Shown piece after piece: positions 44,516 through 53,999 of a stretch of DNA of 64,000 nt. The first letter of the stretch is position 1, and every line of letters starts with the position of its first letter. The translations under genes and the position numbers were made by a program. The stretch is from Arenibacter arenosicollis. Its GTDB lineage: Bacteria; Bacteroidota; Bacteroidia; Flavobacteriales; Flavobacteriaceae. Below the pieces are notes generated by a model. The model searched no databases and was not told where the DNA came from. It saw only the letters and a program-made list of their open reading frames with translations. The stretch spans positions 62,001 through 126,000 of the forward strand of contig NZ_JACLHY010000012.1 in NCBI RefSeq assembly GCF_014397245.1, given 5' to 3'.

Positions 44516-45577
44516 ATGACTGACCTTAGACATAGACTTGATGCTTTTGTTAAACTTGGTGATTTTTTTAAAGAATATTGCAAATATGCAAAAAACCAAA
44601 CTCAAATAGATGATAATCAGCACGCATGGTTAAAAAAATTCGATGAAATACTAGCCTTGGCCGGACACAAGAATGGTTGGTTTACCCCTGAAAATATTTT
44701 ATTTAGTTTGGAAAGTTGGGCCGAACTACTGACGCCATCGAAGCTCGAAAGCTGGTTAATGGCCTATGAAGTGGATAAAAACAAGCCTAAATCGGTTGCC
44801 CTGATTATGGCCGGTAATATTCCCTTGGTAGGTTTCCATGATTTTTTAAGTACCCTAATTACTGGAAATAGGGCCATCGTGAAACTTTCCTCAAACGACC
44901 AAGTATTATTACCCTTTGTTGCCCAATATTTAATAGAAATGGAACCTTCCTTTAAAGACAAAATTTCTTTTGCAGATGGCAAATTGGAAGATTTTGATGC
45001 TGTAATTGCAACGGGAAGCGACAATACTTCGCGATATTTTGAGCACTATTTCGGAAAAAAACCTAATATCATTAGGAAAAATCGAAATTCGGCGGCCGTT
45101 CTTAGTGGTAATGAAACAAAGGAAGAGCTGACCGCTTTGGGAGAGGATATTTTCAGGTATTACGGACTGGGCTGTAGAAGTGTATCCAAATTATTTGTGC
45201 CCAAAGATTTTAATTTTGACGCACTATTTAAAGCTGTTTACCCATACAATACCATCATTGAACACCATAAATACGCCAATAATTATGATTATAATAAGGC
45301 CGTGTACCTAATGAGTTTGTTCAAGATATTGGAGAATGGTTTCCTAATGCTAAAGGAGGATAATAACTATGCTTCCCCTATTGCCACCGTTTTTTATGAG
45401 TTCTATGATTCCATGGAAGATTTAAAAATTAGATTATCACAAGAACAGGACAAGATTCAATGCATAGTATCCAAAGGCTTTATTGCAGATGAGATACCTT
45501 TTGGCCAAACCCAGAAACCATCATTGAACGATTATGCCGACAATATTGATACTGTTGATTTTTTGTTGAAAACATAA
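44516..45577 (+). CDS. acyl-CoA reductase (LuxC-like)
   Basis: 353 residues, shorter than LuxC. Key blocks are VALIMAGNIPLVGFHDFLST, AIVKLSSND, VIATGSDNTSRYFEHYFG and the catalytic region YYGLGCRSVSKLFVP, where the Cys of GLGCRS is the expected nucleophile. LuxC-family enzymes reduce fatty acyl-CoA to aldehyde with NAD(P)H. In this lineage it sits next to a ferredoxin and serine-biosynthesis genes, and its physiological substrate is not known. Confidence 0.87.
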   Translation: MTDLRHRLDAFVKLGDFFKEYCKYAKNQTQIDDNQHAWLKKFDEILALAGHKNGWFTPENILFSLESWAELLTPSKLESWLMAYEVDKNKPKSVALIMAGNIPLVGFHDFLSTLITGNRAIVKLSSNDQVLLPFVAQYLIEMEPSFKDKISFADGKLEDFDAVIATGSDNTSRYFEHYFGKKPNIIRKNRNSAAVLSGNETKEELTALGEDIFRYYGLGCRSVSKLFVPKDFNFDALFKAVYPYNTIIEHHKYANNYDYNKAVYLMSLFKILENGFLMLKEDNNYASPIATVFYEFYDSMEDLKIRLSQEQDKIQCIVSKGFIADEIPFGQTQKPSLNDYADNIDTVDFLLKT

Positions 45578-45795
45578 TGTAATAATCTTTGGAGGCAGTA
45601 CCCTACTTCCTAAAATATTTATGACCTTTAACCCTTGAAATATAAAAAACTGGATTTTACAATATTTCCATAACAACAACAACTCAGATTAATGATTATC
45701 AATCAATTAAGATAATTATCACCAAAGTATCGCAATAATTATTTTAATACCCCAGAGATAAAAATTAATCTTTGAACAACCTTAAAAAGAGATAA

Positions 45796-46860
45796 ATGAA
45801 AAAACATAATTTTAGTGCCGGCCCTTGTATATTGCCACAGGAAGTAATCATAAAAGCTTCTGAAGCCGTATTGGATTTTAATGGTTTGGGACTTTCCCTT
45901 ATTGAAATTTCACATAGAAGTAAAGATTTTGTAGCCGTTATGGATAAAGCCAGGTCTTTGGCCCTGGAGTTATTGGATTTGGAAGGAAAGGGCTATCAAG
46001 CTTTATTCTTACAGGGAGGCGCTAGCTTGGAATTTTTAATGGTAGCCTATAATCTATTGGAAAAAAAAGCTGGATATCTCAATACCGGTACCTGGGCGGA
46101 TAAGGCCGTTAAGGAAGCTAAACTTTTTGGAGAGGTAATTGAGGTTGGCTCATCCAAAGACGAGAATTTTAGCTATATCCCTAAAGGTTATACCATTCCC
46201 AATGACCTGGATTACCTGCACCTTACCTCCAATAATACCATTTTTGGAACACAAATAAAGAAATTTCCAAAAACAAGTACCACATTGGTTTGCGATATGA
46301 GTTCGGACATATTTTCCAGACAATTGGATTTCTCCCAGTTTGACCTTATTTATGCCGGGGCACAAAAGAACATGGGGCCAGCAGGAACTACATTGGTGGT
46401 CATAAAAGAAGATATTCTGGGCAAGGTAACCAGAAAAATCCCGTCCATGTTGGATTATAAGGTGCATATAGATAAGGAAAGCATGTTTAATACTCCTGCG
46501 GTTTTTCCTGTTTATGTTTCCATGTTAACCCTGGAATGGCTAAAAAACCTAGGTGGAATTCCTGCCATAGAAGAGATAAACGAAAAGAAAGCACAGCTAC
46601 TGTACTCAGAAATAGATTTGAATCCTTTGTTTAAAGGATACGCACATAAAGAGGACCGTTCCAATATGAACGCCACCTTCACCTTGGCCGAAGAAAAGCT
46701 GAAAGATGTATTTGATGGGATGTGTAAGGAAGCAGGTATAAGTGGATTAAATGGACATCGTTCCGTTGGTGGTTATAGAGCCTCTATGTATAATGCCCTT
46801 TCGTTGGAAAGTGTTGGTACCTTGGTAGACGTAATGAGCGAATTGGAGAGGAAAGCATAA
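45796..46860 (+). CDS. serC: 3-phosphoserine/phosphohydroxythreonine aminotransferase
   Basis: 354 residues. The start MKKHNFSAGPCILPQEV, FLQGGASLEF, the PLP Lys191 in YAGAQKNMGPAG and the C-terminal SGLNGHRSVGGYRASMYNA are diagnostic of SerC. It transaminates 3-phosphohydroxypyruvate in serine synthesis and also serves pyridoxal phosphate synthesis. serA follows 152 bases downstream, the next step back in the pathway. A near-consensus box AATCTTTG lies about 25 bases before the start. Confidence 0.97.
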   Translation: MKKHNFSAGPCILPQEVIIKASEAVLDFNGLGLSLIEISHRSKDFVAVMDKARSLALELLDLEGKGYQALFLQGGASLEFLMVAYNLLEKKAGYLNTGTWADKAVKEAKLFGEVIEVGSSKDENFSYIPKGYTIPNDLDYLHLTSNNTIFGTQIKKFPKTSTTLVCDMSSDIFSRQLDFSQFDLIYAGAQKNMGPAGTTLVVIKEDILGKVTRKIPSMLDYKVHIDKESMFNTPAVFPVYVSMLTLEWLKNLGGIPAIEEINEKKAQLLYSEIDLNPLFKGYAHKEDRSNMNATFTLAEEKLKDVFDGMCKEAGISGLNGHRSVGGYRASMYNALSLESVGTLVDVMSELERKA

Positions 46861-47012
46861 TAAAGGAGGTAATGGAAGTCTGTTTTTACCGGCCAATTTT
46901 GGTTAAATTGAGAAGGTATATAGCATATCTATAAAATAGTCACCAAGATTTTCAATCGCGGTCAATTTAATTCCATTACTTAATATTTAGAATTTAACAA
47001 TTAGACTGTATA

Positions 47013-47963
47013 ATGAAAATTTTAGCAAACGACGGAATATCAAAAAGTGGGAAGGAGACCTTGGAAAATGCCGGTTTCGAAGTTCTGGCAGTCAATGTGG
47101 CCCAAGAACAACTGGTTACCTATATTAACCAAAATAAGGTTTCGGTACTATTGGTTAGAAGTTCTACGAAAGTCACCAAAGAGGTTATAGATGCTTGTCC
47201 TACTTTAAAAATAATAGGGCGAGGTGGAGTTGGAATGGATAACATAGATGTGGACTACGCCAAATCCAAGGGTTTACATGTAATCAATACTCCAGAAGCC
47301 TCATCTTCCTCAGTTGCTGAATTGGTCTTTGCCCACTTGTTCAGCGGGGTGAGATTTTTACACGATGCCAATAGGAACATGCCTTTGGAAGGAGACAGTA
47401 ATTTTAAAAAACTCAAAAATGCCTATGCCAAAGGCATTGAACTGAGAGGTAAAACTCTAGGTATTATTGGATTTGGAAGAATTGGTGTGGCTACTGCAAG
47501 AATAGCCTTGGGAATAGGAATGAAAGTTATTTTCACCGATCCTTTTTTGGATGAGGCCACCGTGACCGTACCTTTTTTTGATAACCGATCAATTTCTTTT
47601 GATCTTAGTAGCACCCCATTGGAAAACTTGTTGAAAACGGCAGATTTTATTAGTTTACACGTTCCTGCACAAAAATCATATATCATCGGTAAAAGAGAGT
47701 TTGCGTTAATGAAGGATGGCGTTGGTATCGTTAATGCTGCCCGTGGAGGCATATTGGATGAGGTTGCCCTTGTTGATGCCTTGGAAAGCGGGAAGGTAGC
47801 CTTTGCCGGCTTGGATGTTTATGAATCCGAACCTATCCCGGAATTACGCATTTTAATGCATCCGGACATTTCTCTAAGTCCCCATATTGGCGCCGCCACG
47901 GAGGAGGCGCAAGATCGGATCGGATTGGATCTTGCATCCCAGATTATAGATCTTTACAAATAA
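47013..47963 (+). CDS. serA: D-3-phosphoglycerate dehydrogenase, short form
   Basis: 316 residues, without the regulatory ACT domain of the E. coli enzyme. NAD-binding motif [35 protein letters not shown], the catalytic Arg block [11 protein letters not shown], Glu in DVYESEP, and the His of [12 protein letters not shown] are all present, so it is a complete D-2-hydroxyacid dehydrogenase. The serC neighbour supports the phosphoglycerate assignment. Confidence 0.93.
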   Translation: MKILANDGISKSGKETLENAGFEVLAVNVAQEQLVTYINQNKVSVLLVRSSTKVTKEVIDACPTLKIIGRGGVGMDNIDVDYAKSKGLHVINTPEASSSSVAELVFAHLFSGVRFLHDANRNMPLEGDSNFKKLKNAYAKGIELRGKTLGIIGFGRIGVATARIALGIGMKVIFTDPFLDEATVTVPFFDNRSISFDLSSTPLENLLKTADFISLHVPAQKSYIIGKREFALMKDGVGIVNAARGGILDEVALVDALESGKVAFAGLDVYESEPIPELRILMHPDISLSPHIGAATEEAQDRIGLDLASQIIDLYK

Positions 47964-48048
47964 TTGTACAGTGGTGATACCTCCCTGTTTTAAACTCTTT
48001 TTTTTGTACCTTGAAGAAAATTAGTTTCTAACCGTAATAACTATAAAA

Positions 48049-48681
48049 ATGTCAGGATTATTGGATTTATTAAGCAGCCCATTAGGTAAACAATTAATAA
48101 GTGGGGTTGCTGGTCAAACGGGACAACCGGAAAACAAAACAGCAGACGTATTAAGTATGGCCATGCCATTACTTTTAGGTGCCATGAAAAAAAACGTTTC
48201 TTCACCAAAAGGAGCCGAAGGCCTAATGAGTGCCCTATCGTCCAAACACGATGGTGGATTATTGGATAACCTGGGAGGTCTATTCGGAGGTGGCGTAGAT
48301 CAGTCTGTTATGGCAGATGGTGCCGGAATCCTTGGACATGTCTTTGGAGGAAAACAAGCCAATGTAGAGAATGCTTTAAGTCAAAAATCGGGATTGGATG
48401 CAGATGCAGTGTCCGATATACTAAAAATTGCGGCTCCATTGGTAATGGCGTATTTGGGAAAACAAAAGGCCCAAAGCAATGTAAATGATGCCAATGGCCT
48501 AAATGGTTTATTAGGCAGTATGTTAGGCGGACAGCCACAACAGAATCAGAGCTTAATTACAACACTATTGGATGCCGATGGTGATGGGAGTGTTTTGGAT
48601 GATGTTGCAGGAATGGTCATGGGAACCAGCAAAAAGAAAGGTGGTCTGGGAGGCTTGCTCGGCGGGCTTTTTGGAAAATAA
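48049..48681 (+). CDS. DUF937 family protein with EF-hand-like loop
   Basis: 210 residues, Gly-, Leu- and Ala-rich, no signal peptide. N-terminal SGLLDLLSSPLGKQLISGVA and the repeated GLLDNLGGLFGGG and LGGLLGGLFGK stretches are typical of DUF937 proteins. Near the C-terminus, LLDADGDGSVLDDVAGM contains the calcium-loop pattern DxDGDGS. Function unknown. It follows serA by about 85 bases and has its own terminator. Confidence 0.88.
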   Translation: MSGLLDLLSSPLGKQLISGVAGQTGQPENKTADVLSMAMPLLLGAMKKNVSSPKGAEGLMSALSSKHDGGLLDNLGGLFGGGVDQSVMADGAGILGHVFGGKQANVENALSQKSGLDADAVSDILKIAAPLVMAYLGKQKAQSNVNDANGLNGLLGSMLGGQPQQNQSLITTLLDADGDGSVLDDVAGMVMGTSKKKGGLGGLLGGLFGK

Positions 48682-48702
48682 CAGATTTAACATATTTTAT
48701 GA

Positions 48703-48734
48703 AAAGCCATTTGCTAACCAAATGGCTTTTTTTG
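48703..48734 (+). terminator. terminator of the DUF937 gene
   Basis: AAAAGCCATTTG (48703-48714) pairs with CAAATGGCTTTT (48720-48731), 5-base loop, then T residues. Confidence 0.9.
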
Positions 48735-48826
48735 TATCTTATAAATAGAAAGCTGAAAAAATACAGTGCAAACAAAACGCATTGATTTTTCGCTTTCCAA
48801 TAAGTTCCATTGAAAAAATATATACA

Positions 48827-49282
48827 ATGAAGAAGAATATTTTCACTATCGGCATTCTTATCCTGTTTATTATGTCCTTGGCCAATTGTAGCAGTTCCAA
48901 GAAAGCGATTTCCATTACGGATGACGAAAAGGCGGCTTTTTCCCAAACCCAGGGAGACACCATAGCCATCAAGGATGATAAAACAGAATATGAAATTATT
49001 ATAATAGAACCTGGATTCGACTTTTGGCTGCAGAGCATTGCCAAGCCCGAAGGATTTTATTCCCAATCCTATCTGGAGAATAGAAACAGAATTTATGTCC
49101 TGGAGTGGAACCAAAGGGCGAGGCAACCGTATAGATACAATTCCAATCTTTATGAATTGCAAATCGATTATGACCCCAATACAGATTATGGATATGAGGT
49201 AAATTATAAACTATATAATTACTTTATTTATTTCCAGCGTAAATACAATCAAAGATTGGGGCCATTTGTTCCTCGCGTATAA
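48827..49282 (+). CDS. DUF6146 family lipoprotein
   Basis: 151 residues from ATG 48827; the frame is open back to 48782 but the lipoprotein signal (KKNIFTIGILILFIMSLANC) starts here, with the lipobox SLANC and Ser-Ser after the Cys. The domain GFDFWLQSIAKPEGFYSQSY with NRNRIYVLEWNQRAR matches DUF6146 of Bacteroidota. Function unknown. Confidence 0.87.
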   Translation: MKKNIFTIGILILFIMSLANCSSSKKAISITDDEKAAFSQTQGDTIAIKDDKTEYEIIIIEPGFDFWLQSIAKPEGFYSQSYLENRNRIYVLEWNQRARQPYRYNSNLYELQIDYDPNTDYGYEVNYKLYNYFIYFQRKYNQRLGPFVPRV

Positions 49283-49295
49283 AAAGTTATCTTTG
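49265..49295 (+). promoter_or_regulatory. promoter of the DUF6787 gene
   Basis: TTTG (49265-49268), a 19-base spacer and TATCTTTG (49288-49295) match both boxes. The -33 box is inside the upstream gene. Confidence 0.7.
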
Positions 49296-49312
49296 TGGTG
49301 ATTTATTAATGT

Positions 49313-49633
49313 ATGAAGAAATTAAAACAACGTTGGGGAGTAAGCTCTAATTTGCAGCTAACGATAATTTTTATAGTATTCTCCATTACAGGTTCATCGG
49401 CAGTTTATGCTGCCAAACCCTTTCTTAATTGGTTAGGATTGAATAGGGACAACTTTTCTCCCGATTTTATTTGGGGCGGTCTAATTTATTTATTCTTTCG
49501 GATTTTATTGATTTTCCCCATATATCAATTCCTATTGGTTATATACGGGTGGTTATTTGGCCAATTCAAATTCTTTTGGGAATTTGAAAAAAAGATGTTA
49601 AGCCGTTTGGGATTGGGCTTCATGCTTAAATAA
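49313..49633 (+). CDS. DUF6787 family small membrane protein
   Basis: 106 residues with three hydrophobic helices. KLKQRWGVSSNLQLTIIFIV, SITGSSAVYAAKPF and the C-terminal FWEFEKKMLSRLG match the DUF6787 pattern of flavobacteria. No function is known. Confidence 0.85.
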   Translation: MKKLKQRWGVSSNLQLTIIFIVFSITGSSAVYAAKPFLNWLGLNRDNFSPDFIWGGLIYLFFRILLIFPIYQFLLVIYGWLFGQFKFFWEFEKKMLSRLGLGFMLK

Positions 49634-49684
49634 ATTATATTTTTCTTAACAAACATTTTGCTGGCATACCACTAGATTTGAAGA

Positions 49685-50017
49685 GTGAAGATAAATTTAA
49701 GAAATATCCTATTTTCTTTTATTGCTGCCCTCTTGGTCGGTTTAATATTACTTCCTTCAGTAATAAAATTGAATCATGCCATCTTTGAGCACCATACCTT
49801 TATTTGTAAAGAAAAAGGTAAGCTACATATACATGAGGTAGAATTGGATTGCGATTATCATAAATTCAACATCACACCCTATTATACTTATCTACAACAA
49901 GAATTCAGAACATTTTCAGAAATACCTAAATCAAAAAAAATTGTAAACTTTTATAATTTTTTAAGCAAGTATCAAAAGCTACATTTCTCAAGAAGGGGAC
50001 CTCCATCGGCCATCTAA
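49685..50017 (+). CDS. small His-rich exported or membrane protein beside a TonB receptor
   Basis: 110 residues with a GTG start (no nearer ATG precedes the hydrophobic segment). One N-terminal hydrophobic helix (ILFSFIAALLVGLILLPSVI) could be a signal anchor. The mature part holds HAIFEHHTF, C, HIHEVELDCDYH and a basic C-terminus ending RRGPPSA. Five or more His and two Cys in about 40 residues suggest metal binding. It lies 239 bases before a TonB receptor with a His/Glu-rich loop, so I infer a metal-uptake partner. No catalytic motif. Confidence 0.65.
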   Translation: MKINLRNILFSFIAALLVGLILLPSVIKLNHAIFEHHTFICKEKGKLHIHEVELDCDYHKFNITPYYTYLQQEFRTFSEIPKSKKIVNFYNFLSKYQKLHFSRRGPPSAI

Positions 50018-50211
50018 TACTTTTTTACGCGACTTATATATTCATGGACATACACATTGTGTGCCCATAAAACTCTATAGCAATAAAGAGGTGGCCCATT
50101 ACATAAATAGATGTTGATACGCCGTATTACATCATAAGCTATAGGAATTTGTAGGTTTTAAAGCCTTACCATATAAGTACATCAAGCAATTTTAAACAAT
50201 ACTTTGGAGGT

Positions 50212-50231
50212 GAATTGCCATCAGGCAGTTC
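50212..50231 (+). promoter_or_regulatory. leader hairpin upstream of the His-loop TonB receptor
   Basis: GAATTGCC-ATCA-GGCAGTTC forms an 8-bp stem with one G-U pair, 25 bases before the start codon at 50257. Possible regulatory leader; no named riboswitch recognised. Confidence 0.35.
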
Positions 50232-50256
50232 CCGCCTTTATCTATAAAAAAATTAA

Positions 50257-52539
50257 ATGAGAAATGTAATTCTGTCAATGCTCTGCATTTTGACATATAT
50301 ATCAGTAAATTCCCAAAATACCCTATCGGGGAAAATAATTAATAAAGAGAACCAAGAAGGCTTAGAACAGGTCACCATATATTTTCCTCAAATGGAAAAG
50401 GGTGGTATTACCAATAGTGATGGGGAATACAAAATTGAAGCTTTGCCAACGGGGACCTATAAAATAGTGGCCTCTTATATCGGATTTTTAACTTTTTCTG
50501 GCAATATCACAATAGAAAAAGGTAGCAATACCCTGGATATTTCATTGCTTCCAAGTGCCATTGAAATGGAAGAAGTAATTGTATCCACCCCATTCCACAA
50601 ATTGCAACGTGAAAACGTTATGAAGGTAGAGTTTGCAAAGCTATCATCCCTTAAGACCCAGGGAGCCCCTACCCTTGTGGAAGGTATAGGATCCATTCCC
50701 GGGGTGGATGTAGTTTCTACCGGTGTGGGAATAGGGAAACCAGTAATCAGAGGGCTTACTTCCAACCGTGTTTTGGTGTACACCCAGGGTATTAGGCTAG
50801 AAAACCAGCAGTTTGGGGCAGAACATGGTCTGGGAGTAAACGAAGCGGGAATAGAAAGTGTTGAAGTAATTAAGGGGCCTGCTTCATTATTGTATGGATC
50901 TGACGCCATGGGGGGGGTACTTTATCTAAACCCGGAAAAATTTGCCACCCCTAATAGCACGGAGGGAGACATAAACCTTAACTACAACAGCAATACTCAA
51001 GGTATAAGCAGTGGAGCTGGTATAAGATCTTCAGGAGAAAGATTTAAATACCTTCTGCGATTGGCAACCAATAACCATGTGGATTATTTAGGAGGAGATG
51101 GCAATAGGGTTACCAATTCCAGATTTAACGAAAAAGATTTAAAAGCGGGATTGGGTTACCAGGCAACCTCCTTTAAAAGTGAATTTAGGTATAATTACAA
51201 TCAATCCAATTTAGGGATTCCCGAAGAGGTAGGATTACAGACCACCTCCAGAACACCCGATTTACCTTATCAAAAATTGGACAACCATATTTTGAGTTCC
51301 AATACAAAAATATTCTTCAACAACTCTAACTTGGTCATCACCTTGGGTTATATTGGAAATAATCGTAAGGAGTTTGAGGACCACCATCATCATGAGGAAG
51401 GTGAAGAAGACCATGAACCCCATGAAGAAGAAGAAGAAGAAGAAGGCCATGAGGAAGCAGCTTTGGACATGAGCCTCAACACCTTTAATTATAATGTGCT
51501 GTACCACTTCCCTGAATGGAATAGGTTTGAAACCGTAGTAGGTATACAAGGCATTCATCAAACCAATAGAAATTTTGGGGAAGAAATTTTAATTCCTGAT
51601 GCAACTACCCAAGATATAGGATTTTTGGGAACCACACATTTTCACCTTGACCAAAACAACGATTTTCAAGTGGGACTGCGCTATGACCATAGGCAAATAG
51701 ATGGTAAGGCCTACGGTATTAGCGGGGATGAAGGATATATTGCCCCTTTAAAACGAAATTTTAATAGCTTTAATGGCGCAGTGGGATATAAGAACAATAT
51801 TTCAGAGCAATTCACGGGTAGAATCAATATTGCTACAGGTTTCCGGGCTCCCAATTTGGCAGAACTAACTTCCTATGGTAGCCATGAGGGCACCAACAGG
51901 TTTGAAATAGGAAATTCAGACCTCAAGAACGAACAAAACCTTCAAATTGATCTGGCTTTGGAATTTCAAAATGAACATTATGAATTTTTTCTAAATGGTT
52001 TTCGCAACAGTATAAAGGATTATATCTTCATAGCACCCAGTGGAACCTTTATGGATGAAACTCCTGTTTACAACTATCTACAACAAGATGCCACACTTTA
52101 CGGAGGGGAAATTGGATTTCATTTACACCCCCATCCGTATGATTGGCTGCATATAGAAAGTAGTTACCAAACGGTCTTCGGTGAATTGCAGACCGGTGAT
52201 GCCTTACCTTTGATACCCGCCAATAAATTGACCAATACTTTGAGGGTAGAGTTTAACAATGCTAAGGGATGGTGGCTTAGATCCAATGCATTTGTTTCCT
52301 TGAATACTAACTTTAAGCAGGGAAAAGTAAGCACTTTTGAAACAGTAACCCCTGGATACTCTCTTTTAAATGCCGGCTTAGGGGGGGACATTCAATTTTT
52401 GAAAAAATCTATGAATATCAACATTAGTGCCAACAACCTTTTGGATAAAAAATACATTGCCCATCTGTCCCGTCTAAAAAGTGATGATATTTTTAATATG
52501 GGAAGATCGGTTGTTGTAGGTCTAAACATTCTATTGTAA
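50257..52539 (+). CDS. TonB-dependent receptor with His/Glu-rich loop (probable metal importer)
   Basis: 760 residues. A signal peptide is followed by a carboxypeptidase-D-like domain (TLSGKIINKENQEGLEQVTI), plug blocks PVIRGLTSNRVLVYTQGIR and IEVKGPASLLYGSDAMGG-like text, and a barrel closing with SVVVGLNILL. Residues 375-400 are DHHHHEEGEEDHEPH followed by seven Glu and GHEE, in what should be an extracellular loop. The Glu run is encoded by seven GAA codons (51423-51446 region), a slippage-prone tract. The neighbour at 49685 is also His-rich. A divalent-metal or metal-chelate ligand, perhaps zinc, is likely but not proven. Confidence 0.92.
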   Translation: MRNVILSMLCILTYISVNSQNTLSGKIINKENQEGLEQVTIYFPQMEKGGITNSDGEYKIEALPTGTYKIVASYIGFLTFSGNITIEKGSNTLDISLLPSAIEMEEVIVSTPFHKLQRENVMKVEFAKLSSLKTQGAPTLVEGIGSIPGVDVVSTGVGIGKPVIRGLTSNRVLVYTQGIRLENQQFGAEHGLGVNEAGIESVEVIKGPASLLYGSDAMGGVLYLNPEKFATPNSTEGDINLNYNSNTQGISSGAGIRSSGERFKYLLRLATNNHVDYLGGDGNRVTNSRFNEKDLKAGLGYQATSFKSEFRYNYNQSNLGIPEEVGLQTTSRTPDLPYQKLDNHILSSNTKIFFNNSNLVITLGYIGNNRKEFEDHHHHEEGEEDHEPHEEEEEEEGHEEAALDMSLNTFNYNVLYHFPEWNRFETVVGIQGIHQTNRNFGEEILIPDATTQDIGFLGTTHFHLDQNNDFQVGLRYDHRQIDGKAYGISGDEGYIAPLKRNFNSFNGAVGYKNNISEQFTGRINIATGFRAPNLAELTSYGSHEGTNRFEIGNSDLKNEQNLQIDLALEFQNEHYEFFLNGFRNSIKDYIFIAPSGTFMDETPVYNYLQQDATLYGGEIGFHLHPHPYDWLHIESSYQTVFGELQTGDALPLIPANKLTNTLRVEFNNAKGWWLRSNAFVSLNTNFKQGKVSTFETVTPGYSLLNAGLGGDIQFLKKSMNINISANNLLDKKYIAHLSRLKSDDIFNMGRSVVVGLNILL

Positions 52540-52607
52540 AAGACGTTTGCCAAAGTGGAGTCTTTATTTTAAATTGGGCACAACGATTATTCCAATTATA
52601 GATATAC

Positions 52608-53483
52608 CTACGGCTTAGACCTTTTTAGGCCGTAGGTTATTTGTTTCCAAAAAGATTTCGGAATCTTTTCATCTCCTTTAAAGCCTAATTCAATGGTACC
52701 ACTGTCCTCCGGGATATAGTTGGTTTTAAAAATATAATCCCATAGACTAAGGCTTATGCCAAAATTTACGCCGTATTTCCCATCCGGCAAATCGTGCGCG
52801 TGATGATAAAGGTGCATTACAGGATTGTTTAAAAGATATTTTAAGGGGCCCCAAGTAATTTTTATGTTGGCATGGTTAAAATGACCAATGGCTATCGCGA
52901 AAAAATGGACTACATAAGCTTGTTCCGGCTCAAAGCCCCCAAGAATCATTACCCCAAAAGTTTTTAAAGGTTTGTACAAAACGTTTTCCATCCAATGATA
53001 TCTTAAGTGAGCGGCAAAACCCATCTCCTTAACACTGTGGTGTATTTGATGAAATTTCCATAAAAACCTATATCTATGAAGTAAAATATGGGTAAACCAT
53101 TGGACAAAATCCAAAACTAAAAAGAAGATCAATAATTGCACCCAGGAAGGAAATTGTGACATATCCAATATGGCCAAGCTACTTTGCTTAATCCCCAAAT
53201 CCCCAAATAGTAATCCCAATAACTTATAGAAGCCGCTTATTGCAATGGCAAAAAGGAAAAAATTAAAGAACATATAAAAACCGTCCAGCCAAAAATCCCT
53301 TCTAAAAATAGATTGCTCTTTACGCCAAGGAAAGAAAATTTCCAACATCCAAACCACTAGGGAAATAAATATCAAACCCCAAAAATAATTGGTATACCAG
53401 GGTACTTCGAATACAATGGACTTCCATGTCCAATTCACAGTTCCTATAAACGCATTAATGAAAGCTTCAAAATATTTTCCCAA
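52608..53483 (-). CDS. sterol desaturase/fatty acid hydroxylase family membrane protein
   Basis: 291 residues with several membrane helices and the di-iron histidine clusters of the family: HILLHRY, HQIHHS, and HLYHHAHDLPDGKYGVNFG. The family hydroxylates or desaturates lipids, including ether lipids and hopanoids. It begins 33 bases after the cytochrome c gene on the same strand, making it the probable third gene of the molybdoenzyme operon. The substrate is unknown; bacterial members are rarely characterised. Confidence 0.88.
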   Translation of the reverse strand: MGKYFEAFINAFIGTVNWTWKSIVFEVPWYTNYFWGLIFISLVVWMLEIFFPWRKEQSIFRRDFWLDGFYMFFNFFLFAIAISGFYKLLGLLFGDLGIKQSSLAILDMSQFPSWVQLLIFFLVLDFVQWFTHILLHRYRFLWKFHQIHHSVKEMGFAAHLRYHWMENVLYKPLKTFGVMILGGFEPEQAYVVHFFAIAIGHFNHANIKITWGPLKYLLNNPVMHLYHHAHDLPDGKYGVNFGISLSLWDYIFKTNYIPEDSGTIELGFKGDEKIPKSFWKQITYGLKRSKP

Positions 53484-53516
53484 GATTTATTTCCTTTACA
53501 TTGACCCACTACCCTA

Positions 53517-53999
53517 TTACTCTTTTAATGGATACCATTCTATATTAGTCAGTGCTTCTCTTCTTCCCTTACTCGTTGGAGGATAATTAGTTACCAAATA
53601 ATTTATAATAACCTTCTCGTTATCTCCCAAATCCCATAAGTTCTGAGTTTTTTGCATCCAGCGTATGGTCTCTGTCCATCGCTCTTCATTCATTCTGTTC
53701 TGTATCACCAATTGGGCGGAATGACAATTGGTACAATTATTAACCACGGTCATTAAACCTTCTCCGTCCTTAAATCCAGTTCTTAAATGAATGCCATTTT
53801 CGATCTTATCCCAATCTTCATCTTCGGTGGATACTCCAATTACTTCAGAATTGGGTTCATCTCCCTTAAGTGTAAAAGCAGATGGATCCATCATGTAGAT
53901 AATGCCCAAAACCCCAATAAGCATAACCATGACGAAGGAAACCACTAAAACGCTATAAAAGGACTTGACCTGCTTTCTAAAATTATCCTGTTTGTTCAT
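53517..53999 (-). CDS. membrane-anchored monohaem cytochrome c (SorB-like)
   Basis: 160 residues. A helix at about 14-37 anchors the protein, with the globular part facing the periplasm. The haem motif is C89-T-N-C92-H93 in VNNCTNCHSAQ, and a Met in WTETIRWMQKTQ could be the second axial ligand. It starts immediately after the stop of the molybdoenzyme gene (TAA-ATG), so the two are tightly coupled and it is the likely electron acceptor. Confidence 0.9.
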   Translation of the reverse strand: MNKQDNFRKQVKSFYSVLVVSFVMVMLIGVLGIIYMMDPSAFTLKGDEPNSEVIGVSTEDEDWDKIENGIHLRTGFKDGEGLMTVVNNCTNCHSAQLVIQNRMNEERWTETIRWMQKTQNLWDLGDNEKVIINYLVTNYPPTSKGRREALTNIEWYPLKE

